Positions 31,970 through 42,718 of a stretch of DNA of 64,000 nt are shown piece after piece (the first letter of the stretch is position 1; each line of letters starts with the position of its first letter). A model generated the notes under the pieces. It searched no databases and had not been told where the DNA came from. It saw nothing but the letters and a program-made list of their open reading frames with translations. The translations under genes were made by a program, and so were the position numbers. Source of the DNA: Purpureocillium takamizusanense (lineage: Eukaryota; Ascomycota; Sordariomycetes; Hypocreales; Ophiocordycipitaceae); assembly GCF_022605165.1 (NCBI RefSeq), contig NC_063070.1, positions 682,001 to 746,000 of the forward strand. Reading direction: 5' to 3'.

Positions 31970-34278
31970 ATCATCACCTTCAAGATCAGGTTGCCTCGTC
32001 TCTTCGAGCAGTCATATCATGCCTTGTACCACTGCAGCTTTCATGCCGAACAGCACGTCGCCGCGGGTCACAGGGTGCATTTACAGGGGGTGCGTGTACT
32101 GTATCTTGCCGCTGCTCCAGTACGTCGGCGCTCGCGGTCGTGGGGTCTTGGTCACGTTGGCCAGTGCTACCTACCTGCACTGCAGGTAAGCTCAGTGCAG
32201 GTAATAAGCTGCGCTGCACAAAGCGACAGGCAACAAACGGCGTACCTACCTGCTATGCAAGATGGAGTGATGGATGCGAAAAAAGCTCGAGCCAGGCACC
32301 GCCCTCCCACGGGCCCAAAACGCCCACCCCTCCAACCTAACACCCCAACCCGTCACCCACACCCACCCACACCCGCCTGCACGCGGGCGCGGCGCGGTCT
32401 TTCACACACACACGCGCGCAATCACACACACACACCCGGTACCCGCACCGCACATGCCGCCGCAGAGGCTGCGCGGGTGTGTCTCTGGCTGGCCCGCCCA
32501 CCAACCAGAGCCTCCGCTTTTGCCTTGAGCCCTATCGAACAAGGGGGTTGGCCACCTGCGCTCCAGCGGGTCCCGCCCGGAATCCCTGTCTGTCTCTTTT
32601 TTTGGGGTCCCCAGTCACCGCGTCCATCAAGCCATTTGCAAAGGTCACCACCACCACCATGTGACGCACAGTGCTCTTTGGAACAAGGCATCCATACACA
32701 CATATAAAGATCCTAGTACTGTAGGTAGAGAGCTACTGCATTACAGTTACAGTTGGATGGCAAAGCTGGTCGCTCGCACGGCAGCTTTTGATAGCACACA
32801 TGCAAATCCTTTGGTAACTTATACAATGCACTACCTATGTATCTTAGGTTACAGGTTGGTACTGTCGCTCTACTATCAACCAAGATATACCTGAGTTGGC
32901 AGTCCGGTAAGCCTGATTTCTCGTCGGCGCCGAGACAAGACTGTCACGTGAAGAGTATACATAGTAACTTAGTACTTCTCTACCGCAGGGTGCTTGCAGC
33001 ATGCAGAGCCCGCCCGTTGCTGTTCGCCCGGCTGCGCGATCCATTCCCCTGCGCCGGGCGCTGTGTGCGCGTGCGCGCGACCGCCCTCAGCATCCATGGC
33101 GCTCCCCTCGCATGCGAGTCGTTATCGTTCTCTCGGTAGCACAGCGTTCTGCCCGCGGTGCGATTCACGAGCCCTGTGCCCGCGGATGCAGCCACCGCAT
33201 GAACCGCCGGATCTGAGACGCAACCCGTGCATCCACGGACGAATGCAATCCTGCTCAGGTACCGACCGACCGACCGACGTAGGGCCTGCGGCACCTGCAA
33301 ACTTTTGCGGCCGCCCGACATGCTCCCAAATAAAATCAGTCGTGATTTCCGCCGTCTATGCTTGATTCATTAGCCAATTCTTCGCAAGTCCCCCCCTTTC
33401 CGTGCTGCCGCAATTCGCTCGTGTCCCGTTCTCGGCAATACGTACCTTGATGCGCCGCAGACGAGTGGCAGCCGGGGCCCCGGCCGGGGCTTTTCTGGAA
33501 GCAAGGTGAAGACTCAGATCGGCGCTAATGCAGGTGTGGCGGTGCACACCATCCATCAACCCTCAACCCCTCCCGCCCCATCGCAACCTTGCTTGTATTG
33601 AAAACGCTCGCTGCGGCATTGCGGTCGCGCCCGTAAAATTTCCGGCCTTCCGAACCGTGTATTGCCCTCCATCTGTGCAACTGAGAACTACAAGAAAGAC
33701 AGTGCGCACGCAGTATTCCGATCGGGATGGCAAGCTGCGACCCCCCTCTTCTCCTGGGTGGCTTGTCAGCATTGGGTCGGTGCTTGATTGCACTATTGAT
33801 AGCAGGTACATGGGACGAACCGGCGAACCGCCCAGCCCGAGGTACCTTCTGGGCAGTGGGTGTAGATATACTGTAAGCGCCGATCGATGGCTCCCGACAA
33901 CCGACCGCCGCATCACTATGCACCACCGCTTGTCCTTGCGCATGTATCTGTCGTCGCGCTCTGCATCAGTTTTAAGCCTCGCTCAATAGAAGTAATTACG
34001 TATTGTCATGATGTTTGACCCCTCCCATATCTTAGAAACAAAACGACTCACCATGTCTCCGTCTCACGTGGGCTCCGGCTCCTGCCGCCAGTCCCAGCTG
34101 AGCATCGTCGCCACTAAATAGAGTGGGGCCGCCAGCCCGACAGCTCGCCGCCGCCGCCACCCCGCCCACGGGCAGAATGAAACGCTCGTCTTTGTCAGCC
34201 GTCGTCACTGCAGACTTCCCAACCTCAACCTTGCCCGACCGCCAACGCCCCCTCCAGGCTCGTCAACAAGCTTGCAGC

Positions 34279-35517
34279 ATGGATCCGACGCTTCTCATCG
34301 GCGACATCATTGAACGTGACTCCGAGTCGAGGAAACCAGTCGAGTTCCCGGCTCCCAAGCCATCGCCCACCGGCTTCCCGCAGCACAGGCGACGATGGAA
34401 GCCGTCAACGTCCAAACCGCCAAAAGCCGGCGCCCAGCCCGCCGATGAGCGCAGCCCGGGACCCGGCCCTAGCGCCGTCCCTCACGGGGCCTCGGACCAG
34501 ACTTTGACTCAGAAGCAAGCGTTCGAGGAGGCAGAACGGAGGCGGATCGATCAGGAAAACCAGCAGAGGCTTTCGAGCATGTCGCCCCAGGAAATCGCCC
34601 AAGCCCAGGAGGACATCATAACCGGCCTTAATCCTGCACTCATCCAGCGCCTTCTACAGCGCGCCAATATCGACGACCAGAATGCCTCATCACCTTTTGA
34701 TCCTGTTCCTCCCCAACCGCAACGAGCTCTGTCACCACCTTCGAAAATCCAGATCGAAACTCCGTCGAAACCTGCGGCGACGTCAGCTCCTCCCGAGACA
34801 ACGTTCACAAGCTCGTCGGCGCGCTCATCCAAGAAGATTGCGCCAGATTACGACGAGGATCAGGCGCCGGCGCAAATACCATCTGACTTGTTTCCCATCA
34901 CCGATCAGCCTAGCTCGACACACTTTCCGGTTCCCAACGTACCCGATCTCGATCCGTCCGATCCCAATTTCTTACAAACTCTTCACGAGAAATACTTTCC
35001 GAGCCTTCCCTCGGACCCGAGCAAGCTGGCGTGGATGGCGCCGGTACCAACTAAAGACAGTCAGGCAGACAAGGAGTCGCCGTACTACCCGCATCCCGAG
35101 ATCGGCGTATCTGCGTTGAGGTTTGACTTCAGAGGACGATTTTTGTCGCCCCGAGTCAGCCGGTCAATACCGTCTACAAAAGGCCTGCATCACCATGGTG
35201 AGGCTCCAGAGGCAGCCGGGTACACGATCGCGGAATTGGCCCGCCTAGCGAGAAGCGCAGTCCCGGCCCAGCGGTGCATGGCCTATCACACCTTGGGCAG
35301 GATACTATACCGGCTCGGGAGGGGCGAATGGGGCAAGACAGAAGATGACCCCATTGCAACGGGGGTCTGGGTCGCGGTCAAGAAGGGTCGCGTATTGGAG
35401 AGCTTAATGGAGGCGGCGTCGGGCGAAGGGGGCCACCGTGGTAGCCGAGCATATGCAACGGAGGCATTATGGTTGTTTGAAAAGGGGGGTTGGAAAGAGA
35501 CGCACAAGGGACGGTGA
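34279..35517 (+). CDS. RBA50: RPAP1/Rba50, RNA polymerase II assembly factor
   Basis: Single exon of 412 residues from ATG 34279. RPAP1 (Rba50 in yeast) helps assemble RNA polymerase II in the cytoplasm and bring it to the nucleus. The start MDPTLLIGDIIERD carries the conserved IIERD element. The N-terminal RPAP1 domain is at about residues 78-130 (KQAFEEAERRRIDQENQQRL, SPQEIAQAQEDIITGLNPA). The C-terminal RPAP1 domain spans about 225-370, including NFLQTLHEKYFPSLPSDPSK, ALRFDFRGRFL, the hallmark KGLHHHGEAPEAAGYTIAEL, and SAVPAQRCMAYHTLGRILY. Fungal members lack the long animal C-terminal helical-repeat region, so this length is expected. Upstream in-frame frame extends to 34123 (GTG) and includes an ATG at 34177; the extra residues look like leader translation and are not preferred. 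Confidence 0.9.
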   Translation: MDPTLLIGDIIERDSESRKPVEFPAPKPSPTGFPQHRRRWKPSTSKPPKAGAQPADERSPGPGPSAVPHGASDQTLTQKQAFEEAERRRIDQENQQRLSSMSPQEIAQAQEDIITGLNPALIQRLLQRANIDDQNASSPFDPVPPQPQRALSPPSKIQIETPSKPAATSAPPETTFTSSSARSSKKIAPDYDEDQAPAQIPSDLFPITDQPSSTHFPVPNVPDLDPSDPNFLQTLHEKYFPSLPSDPSKLAWMAPVPTKDSQADKESPYYPHPEIGVSALRFDFRGRFLSPRVSRSIPSTKGLHHHGEAPEAAGYTIAELARLARSAVPAQRCMAYHTLGRILYRLGRGEWGKTEDDPIATGVWVAVKKGRVLESLMEAASGEGGHRGSRAYATEALWLFEKGGWKETHKGR

Positions 35518-37182
35518 GCCACTGCATCAAAGACCAGTCGAGCCGTGTCTGGGGCCGAGCCCACGGGTGGCTCGAGGCTCTCAATTCTGGAGAAGAGCCT
35601 TGAGAGGCAGCCAGTAAAGTACTAAAATATCTGTGCTGGTGACACATACAACCGAGCAGCTGATCTAACAGCTAATGCGTCTTGTTATATTCGGGCGAAG
35701 CAAAGGCTAAACGGTCTTTGTCCATCCATGGTGGACCAGCAGGGTCCTTGGGCTGAGAAGCTAGGCAACCAGCCGGTCGGGCGCAACGGGGCACATATAT
35801 TTTGCACTCCTGGACTTGTCGCGGTAGCCGCCATGTGCCTAGATGGACGCGCGATCTGCACCAGCCTCTCTCAGCTCGGGAAGTGACATGAAGGGTCGAG
35901 ATGCCGACGCGCAGCAGTCGCTTGTATTGGCGGCATCCATCCAAGTTGCTACTACCTTCCGGGGTTGGATTGCCGCCCGAGCGCGCATCGGTGGGCGCCA
36001 AGATGCACACGTACGAAGTACATACTCTGCAGGTGCATGCCAGAGTCGGTTCCAACAAGGCAAGGGGTGACGAAGCTTGCCTCGACTCCACCGCAAGCCA
36101 CACCGGCATCAATGAACGAACCTGGTGCTGGAGCCTCCCTCTCTAGGTAGCCCTCGTCGCTGTGGCTAGGTGTTGTCCTGCAGCCACCAAACGGTCGGTC
36201 GTCCGTCCATCCATCCGTCTGGGACGGCTGTTGCTGATCGATTTGGCGGACCCGTAGCCAACGAAGCAACCTGGAACGTATATTGGATTGCACAGGAACT
36301 CTCTCAGGCGATCGAGGCGCTGGAACTGACTGGAGGCGGGCGGTGAAGGTGGCCCTGAGCCTCCGGTTGTGTCAAGGTACACGCTACGTAGAACGGGCGG
36401 GCGTGCAGGCGGCACATGCAACAAGGTACTTTCCAGGTAGCAAGCGAGTTGGGGGGGGAAAAAGGCCAGCGCCCGAAACTGGACTGGGCTGGTATTGGCC
36501 TGGCAGAAAAAAAACCATGCACCACCGGGATCCGCCCCGACTTTTCAATCCCTCTGCCGCCCTTCCTCTCCTCCCCTTCCCGTCTCTCTTCTTCATCCCA
36601 GCCCGACAACGCACAACGGCATCGCCGCCGAAGCCGCCAATTCCCCCCCTTCCCCCTCCTGGGTGCTCGCCGCCGCTTCCCCTCGCCCCTCTTTGCTCTG
36701 CAGCTTGTTCCTCTCCCGCCGCCTTTCTCTTCCCCTTGTTTGCGCGCGCGTGTCGTCAACCGTCGTTGTCTCCACACGTCGCAGCCTGATTCATCGGAAG
36801 CCACTGCGTTCAGAGACTGCTCATCACGGTCTCGCAGTCAGCCCAAGAGAAAGAGTTTCGGGGCTCTCGTTTGGCGCCGCATCATCATCTCGCCTCACCC
36901 GCGAGAGGCACTCACTCGACGCTCCAGCCCTCGCGCCGAGTGTCACGTCGACAACCGCTCGATACTCAGGGCCGTCCTGTTTGTCCCGTGCGCTCTTCCT
37001 CGCTGCACTGCCGCCTCGACGCGTGCCTGTCCGACCGTCGCGCGTGCGGATAGACCGAGACCCGGAGAACACGCGTCCACGACATTACAAGAGCATTGCC
37101 ATCATCTCCCCTATTCCTTCGAGCCACCCAGGCCAACTGCAACGCAAACCCACCTACCGAGATTCTGTGACTTTGACTAGCC
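35518..37182. other. Intergenic, RPAP1 3' end to eIF2A
   Basis: About 1.67 kb with the RPAP1 3' UTR and the eIF2A promoter and long CT-rich leader (roughly 36540-37180). Contains one reverse-oriented quasi-palindrome copy (36011-36021). Open frames here are Pro/Ser/Arg-rich and unconvincing. Confidence 0.5.
36011..36021. repeat. GTACGAAGTAC quasi-palindrome, copy 4 (reverse)
   Basis: Exact reverse complement of the GTACTTCGTAC word, between RPAP1 and eIF2A, followed by ATACTCTGCAGGTGCATG. Confidence 0.7.
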
Positions 37183-39313
37183 ATGGCATCTCCGCTGCAG
37201 TTCGCTTACCGGACCCAGAAGACCATTGGCGTCTTCGACGCCGCTCCGGTCTACACACCCCTCGCTGGGTTCACCAAGCCCGAGGGAAACCTGCGGTGCA
37301 GCGCGTACTCGCCCTGCGGCCGCTTCTTCGGTTGGGCCTCGCCCGAGTCGGTGACCGTTGTCGACACCTCCACCGGCCATCAGGTCTTGAATCTCCCCAT
37401 TGTCAACGTCTATGAACTCGGCTTCTCCCCTCTGGGCACATTTGTCATCACCTGGGAGCGGCCCGCCAAGGACGAAGCTGGCGATGCCACCAAGAATCTG
37501 AAGGTCTGGCGCACGGTGGAGGAGGGCGTTGCGGCTTCTGACAAGCAGCCAATCGGCCGCTTCGTTCAGAAGCAGCAGGGGGGCTGGAACCTCCAGTACA
37601 CCGCCGACGAAAGGTACTGCGCCCGCCTCGTCACCAACGAGGTGCAGTTCTACGAGAGCCACGACCTCGTCACCGTCTGGAACAAGCTCCGCGTCGAGGG
37701 AGCCGCAAACTTTGCCCTCGCGCCCGGGACCCAGAACCATGCTGTGGCCGTCTTTGTGCCTGAGCGCAAGGTAACGCCTCTCTACGTCCACCAGCGCCCT
37801 GTGACGCTACCATCACGATGCTAACAACCCGCCGCAGGGCCAACCGGCTGTTGTGAAGGTTTATAATGTCCCCTTGTTCCAGAATCCCATTTCCCAGAAG
37901 ACGTTCTTCAAGGGGGACAAGGTTCAGCTTAAATGGAACAAGCGTGGCTCCGGCATCTTGGTGCTGGCCCAGACCGACGTCGACAGGTCTGGCAAAAGCT
38001 ATTACGGAGAAACGACTCTCTATCTGCTCAGCACCAACGGCGCCTTCGACGCTCGCGTGACGCTCGATAAGGAAGGGCCTATCCACGACGTCTCCTGGTC
38101 ACCCAACTCTCGCGAGTTTGGCGTCGTGTACGGTTACATGCCGGCCAAGGCGACCATCTTCAACGACCGTGCCGTCGCCAAGCATTCGTTCCCGCTCAGC
38201 CCGCGCAACACCATCACCTTCTCGCCCAGCAGCCGCTTTGTTCTTGTCGCCGGCTTCGGTAACTTGGCTGGGCAAATTGACGTGTACGACTTGGAAAAGG
38301 ACTACCGCAAAGTCTGTACGATTGAGAGTGGCAATCCCAGCGTGTGTGAGTGGAGCCCTGACAGCCGTTATATCATGACCGCGACCACCTCGCCCCGCCT
38401 TCGCGTGGACAATGGTGTGAAGCTGTGGCATGTCGGTGGTACCATCATGTACAACGAGGATATGGTCGAGTTGTACAATGTCGTCTGGCGACCCGCCGCC
38501 CCTGAGAACGTGGCCGGTGGGGACCCGCTCACGCCTGTGCCCACTCCCCACGAGTCGGCCACGGCATACCTCGGAACGGTCAAGACCCCCAGCAAGCCCG
38601 CTGGCGCTTACCGGCCCCCTGGTGCTCGTGGTCTCGCCACGCCTCTGCACTTCAAGCGAGAGGATGAGGGCGGCGCTGCCCACGTCGTGAGCAACGGGAC
38701 GCAAAATGTCGGTCCCAACGGCTTTGGCCGGCCTCGCCGAACAGTGCCGGGCGCGGAGCCGGTTGAGGGGTCCGCGCAGGGGAGAAGCGTTCCTGGAGCT
38801 GAGCCTGTCGATAATGATGGCGCGTCCAAGCGAAACAAGAAGAAGCGAGGCAAGAAGGGCAATCAGGAGGGCAAGCCTGAGGCGGAACCCAACGGCGGTG
38901 CTAGCCTCGCCCCTCCTCCTCACGAGCGCGGTCCCGGGTCCGGGGCCGAGGGCCGTAGCCCGGAGCGGCGCGGCGCGGCTAATGGCAACGGGCGCGACCT
39001 CCGTAGTCGGTCCAGAAACAACGGCAACCGCAGCCGCAGCAACACACAGCAAGGTCCTCGTGGAAATTCTGGGTTTCAGGCCCAAGGCAACGCGACCCCG
39101 CCGCCTGCAGCTCAGGGCGCCAACGCCGCAGGTGCCGACGCCTCGCAAAACCCCAACGCCAAAAAGGTTCGGAGCCTCCAGAAGAAGATTCGCGCCATTG
39201 AGGACCTTGAGATGCGCCTCGCGGGCGGCGAGAAGCTGGAGGATACGCAGCTAAAGAAGATTCAGACCAAGTCGACGGTGCTGAAGGAGCTGGAGGTGTT
39301 GGAGAGGGAGTGA
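37183..39313 (+). CDS. EIF2A: Eukaryotic translation initiation factor 2A (eIF2A)
   Basis: Exons 37183-37770 and 37838-39313 encode 687 residues. eIF2A is a monomeric factor (unrelated to eIF2-alpha) that can deliver initiator tRNA to 40S subunits and is linked to non-canonical and stress initiation. The first ~440 residues form a WD40-like beta propeller: FAYRTQKTIGVFDAAPVY, RCSAYSPCGRFFGWASPESV, GWNLQYTADERYCARLVTNE, LKWNKRGSGILVLAQTDVD and HDVSWSPNSREFGVVYGYMP. These continue with FSPSSRFVLVAGFGNLAGQI and CEWSPDSRYIMTATTSPRLR, then DNGVKLWHVGG. Next comes a Pro/Gly/Arg-rich disordered region, and then a C-terminal coiled helix (KVRSLQKKIRAIEDLEMRLA, KLEDTQLKKIQTKSTVLKEL). The intron has GTAACG and CTAAC and joins in phase 0. 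Start context is AGCCATGGC. Confidence 0.95.
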
Positions 39314-39956
39314 AGGGACGTGAGGGAGGGAGTGAAGAAGCCCTTACCGTCAATATGTGTTTGCAAGCAACATGGCGGTCATTAGGACTTGGGAGGCCCG
39401 GGGCAGCATGCGGTCTCTATATCTTGCTGCATATCACATGAGCAGAGGTCAGGTCGCCATCGCCCCTGGCCATCATTATCACTACTACGACACACCAACA
39501 TCATGACGGTGCACGCTCCTGTGGCTTCTTGGACATCAAATTGAATCCGAGTGCCGGGACGGAGCGTGGGGGCACATCGTGTAACGAAAAGGACTAAAAC
39601 CGGCAGCGTCGAGATTGCCGAGCGGTAGAGTTAGGTATAGCGCTCAGCCCCAGGCATGGGCAGAGTTAAAAACCAAAAGATTTGTCTGGTCTATGACAAA
39701 AGTTGGTGACGAGGCGCACCCGTTCCCTTGACGGGGCGGCAACACTGAGAATCGAATAACTTGAAGAGATTTGACTGTGCTATCCTGACTTGCGCTCCAT
39801 TATTTTTCAGATACAACGTCCACGGTCGCCTTGTTCCAAACCCCTAATTACGTTGGCCAGCCTGGACAGTCTCTTCTTCGTAAGGACATTTGTACTTGGG
39901 TACACGCCATCATGACAGCTATATGAGCTCTTCGGGACAGACATGTCAGGGCCTCG
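39314..39956. other. Intergenic between convergent eIF2A and membrane-protein genes
   Basis: This 643-bp stretch between two convergent stop codons should be 3' UTR only. A stretch at about 39609-39680 superficially resembles the start of a class II tRNA but lacks a T-arm and was rejected. Nothing else is seen. Confidence 0.5.
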
Positions 39957-41135
39957 TCATCGTGATATTGATCTTTCGCGGGGCAAATTCTGCCGTTCAT
40001 GCTCGCCTTGTAGCTGGGAGCTGCCTCTGGCATCCTCTGGGTCCCTGTCGCCTGCCTCTTGCGAGCGCGCCTTGGAAACATGCGAATTCTGTCCTGACAG
40101 CCCGTTTTTGAGGAGATGGCGCTCAAATACGAGGTACTCGCGCCCCTTGCGGAACAATTCGGTGACGGCGAGCCCGAGGAGGACAACAGCCGTCGTCTGC
40201 CCAAAGTCCCAGCTGTTCTCGTTGGGCGACTCGCCCTTCAGGTAGCCCTGGTTGGCGGATCGGAGGGCGATAGCCATGTACAGGTGCACGGGGAACTGCA
40301 GGAACGCGGTGACGAGGACCCAGCGCCGTCGGCGGGCGTTGAAGACAACGGCGCTGGCCATGGAAACGAGCATCCATATCGCGGTGACGGCAACATACGT
40401 CTTATCGGCGACGGGGTGGTGGGCGTCGGCGGCGGTAATGAGCTGCGCATGGTAGCACTGCCCAGGTTCCTTGTCCGGTGCCCAGTCGTCGAGACGGATG
40501 CACAGCAGTATCGTCAAAGCGAGGAACATGACGGCAAAGAGGTACGTGCCGCGGTGACGCGTTGACAAGTAGGACTTGAGCGGCCGAGGTTTGCCCTGCT
40601 TGGTGCCCATGCCGTCGAGCTTGAAGGCGCAGAATGTCCAACAGACCATGGCTGCCGCGTTAGAGACACTGAAGGCTACTGGTCAGTACACGATTGGAGA
40701 CATCGGGCGAAGTAGAGGCGCACCCGACAAAGCTAACAACGTCGAACACGAGATGCAAGTGATACACATCAAGGCTGTCACCGTACACAAACGTGTTGAT
40801 CATATAAGAGATGCCAAGCAGCATCTGAATGTCGTTGCCGACCATGAGAATCTCGGAGACGGCTTTCAGGCGCTTGCGCTCGATTTTATGCTCTATGGTG
40901 CCTTCCTGATGGTGCAGGTCGAGGTTTCCCTGCTTGGAGAGGAGGAAAACCCAGCCGGCGAGGAGCAGGGAGAGCAAGGCTTGTCCGACGAAGCCGACAA
41001 TGATCTACACGGCGGCGTAAGTAAGTCAAGAGTGAGGGGCGCGAATGCTCTCGGTAGACTCACTCCAATGCCGGCAATGTCAGGCATGCTTTCGCCTACG
41101 AGCTCACATCCTTGCTTGTGGCCAGACGCCTCCAT
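39957..41135 (-). CDS. Orphan seven-helix fungal membrane protein
   Basis: Exons 41064-41135, 40724-41004 and 39957-40668 give 354 residues. Introns of 59 and 55 bp have GTGAGT/TGTAG and GTGCGC/TTCAG ends. The short N-terminus (MEASGHKQGCELVGESMPDI, then AGIG) carries a Cys and a PDIAGIG motif just before the first helix. Seven hydrophobic segments follow: IIVGFVGQALLSLLLAGWVF, ILMVGNDIQMLLGISYMINT, VSFVGVSNAAAMVCWTFCAF, YLFAVMFLALTILLCIRL, YVAVTAIWMLVSMASAVVF, VLVTAFLQFPVHLYMAIAL and TTAVVLLGLAVTELF. A charged cytosolic tail of about 55 residues closes the protein. The seven-helix layout with outside N-terminus resembles receptor-like fungal membrane proteins, but no receptor signature is identified, so function is unassigned. 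The two introns fall so that helices stay intact, which supports the model. An upstream ATG at 41306 is less likely. Confidence 0.85.
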
Positions 41136-42265
41136 CTTGGCGACTGCTCTGAACGGAGGTGCGGGAGAGACGAGAGGGTAACGATGACCACTGGCATGGT
41201 CGCAGAGCCGAGCACGGCATCGCTCAGTATTATTATTTATCCATGGCGCGCCAGGTCCCGCCTGTGTTTCGCGCGGAATGTCCGCCCAAGGTTTCAGCCC
41301 TGCCACTGCCGGGTGCCGTGCAATTGGACGGGAGGGGCCTGGCGGCTGAGTCTCTCTCTAGCAGTGTCAGCAGCGACGGATTTTAGCGCGTGCTAACGTG
41401 CGAGCTGATTGTCGATCTCCTTTCCCTGGCGACGTCCCTACGCTTCGTGACAGCGCTTCCTGGCGTGGGATCGTCGTCGGCAGAGGACGTGATTTGGCGG
41501 TGGTGCTCGAATGCGACTCCCGAAGTGTGAAGTGAGCAACGGGACGGCCCTGGATGCCTGTAACCTTGTATAACTTGCAAGCGCACAGTGAGCGGGTGAG
41601 ACTGTGGAACGAGACAGCCACGGAGGCGCAGCGGGTTGGTCACAGGTGACGAAACTGTCTTGCTCAGTACGGAGTAGTAGAGGGAGGAGAAGCTCGCCGC
41701 GGGAGGGGCGAGGTTCTTCTGGTGTAGCACAAAGTGACTTACTTCGTACAGTACACAAGGTTGGGAAGGTGGTTGCTGTCGCACCTGCCTTGGGCAGCCA
41801 TCGGGACCTGGCCTTGGCCACTTCCTTGATCTGGGACGAGTCGAAAATGATTCTGACTCCTTACCTATCATCCCACGTTTTGCAAGGCGTGCATTTGGCT
41901 GCTCGCCGTCGCAATCGCTGGCTTCAATCACAAGCCGGGTCCATCCTGCTACGTCTTTTGCGTCCACTGCCGCTGATCGCCGAGAAGAGCAATGCCCGGC
42001 AACAGGCGAGTCAGCAGCCAGACAAATTTGAAGGGGCGCCTCCGTCGCAATGACAAGCTGCTGCATCCACCACCCGGCCCGCAGCCCACGTTGACCAGGA
42101 CGAGACGAGAGCCGAGAGCGAAAGCCCAGGGTGGAAAAGTCCAATGCTCAAGTGGGCCGGGGGCACAGCAAGCGGCTCAAGGACGCTCCTCTCGCTGCCT
42201 TAAGTTTACTCCGTATAGGTAAAAATAGCGCTGCCCCTTTCAACAATCCAGCACCAGGATTCGGT
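41136..42265. other. Intergenic, membrane protein 5' side to tRNA-Lys
   Basis: About 1.1 kb including the membrane-protein promoter. It contains TACGGAGTA (41668-41676), TACTTCGTAC (41740-41749) and TACTCCGTA (42207-42215), all variants of the recurrent quasi-palindrome. The last lies about 50 bp upstream of the tRNA gene. No coding signal. Confidence 0.5.
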
Positions 42266-42354
42266 GCCCGGTTAGCTCAATCGGTAGAGCGTGAGACTCT
42301 TACTCAAGAGTACACGAAATCTCAAGGTTGCGGGTTCGACCCCCGCATCGGGCT
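42266..42354 (+). tRNA. tRNA-Lys(CUU) with 16-nt intron
   Basis: Full cloverleaf. The acceptor stem GCCCGGT pairs with ATCGGGC (42347-42353), with one G-T pair. The D arm contains AGCTCAATCGGTAGAGC (A box). The anticodon stem TGAGA/TCTCA encloses loop CTCTTA-A with anticodon CTT at 42299-42301. The T arm GCGGG-TTCGACC-CCCGC serves as the B box. A 16-nt intron (42303-42318) sits at the canonical 37/38 position, and its AAGAG (42306-42310) can pair with the anticodon-loop CTCTT, as in known tRNA introns. A TTTT run (42354-42357) marks the Pol III terminator. Confidence 0.96.
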
Positions 42355-42357
42355 TTT
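42354..42357 (+). terminator. Pol III terminator of tRNA-Lys
   Basis: Four T residues begin at the discriminator base of the tRNA, the minimal Pol III stop signal. Confidence 0.7.
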
Positions 42358-42718
42358 CCTATAGTTCCATTCTTCGATTGGCATCAAATTTTTGCTTCTT
42401 TTCGCAATTCTTTTTGTTCCGATGTTACGCTCTTGTCTGGTTCTTTCCCCAGCTGATGAGCTTTCTTACTCCCTTTTTTTATTATTACCCCTCATCTTTT
42501 GCCGCCTCGACTCTCCCAAGCCATGCCATGACACAGTTGGTCGCCATAATTTGCTCAACTCGCACCTGCTCGCAGTGGAAATACAGATGGCACAATGAGT
42601 TCCCTGCATCTTCTCTTTTCTATGAATAGTTCTGTCTTGCCCTTTTGCTTAGTACAAGCGAAATAACACGTGATACGGTATTACTGTCCGGAATTCTCAT
42701 GTCATTATATCCATCAGT
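42358..42718. other. Intergenic, tRNA-Lys to MFS gene 3' end
   Basis: A 361-bp AT-richer, T-rich stretch covering the tRNA flank and the MFS gene 3' UTR. No gene seen. Confidence 0.5.

Larger units (their letters stand above)
30163..34278. other. Intergenic, 4.1 kb between divergent HPC2 and RPAP1
   Basis: A long gene-free interval upstream of two divergent genes. It contains (CAAGG)n at 31441-31475, a GTACTTCGTAC copy (31959-31969), CTGCACTGCAGGTA/GTGCAGGTA words near 32175-32205, an AC-rich tract (about 32340-32440) and a polyG/polyC-rich stretch near 31865-31910. The longest frame, 373 codons at 30646-31767, is composition-driven (Gly/Arg/Lys), starts in GC-biased DNA and shows no domain. 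I see no supported gene, although a lncRNA cannot be ruled out. Confidence 0.5.

Noticed and set aside
34123..34278. N-terminal extension of RPAP1 from GTG 34123 or ATG 34177
   Set aside because: Extra residues lack conservation features; the conserved IIERD element follows ATG 34279 closely, as expected.
39609..39680. Sequence resembling the 5' half of a class II tRNA (GATTGCCGAGCGGTAG)
   Set aside because: No matching 3' acceptor strand, no TTCGA T-loop and no consistent anticodon arm.
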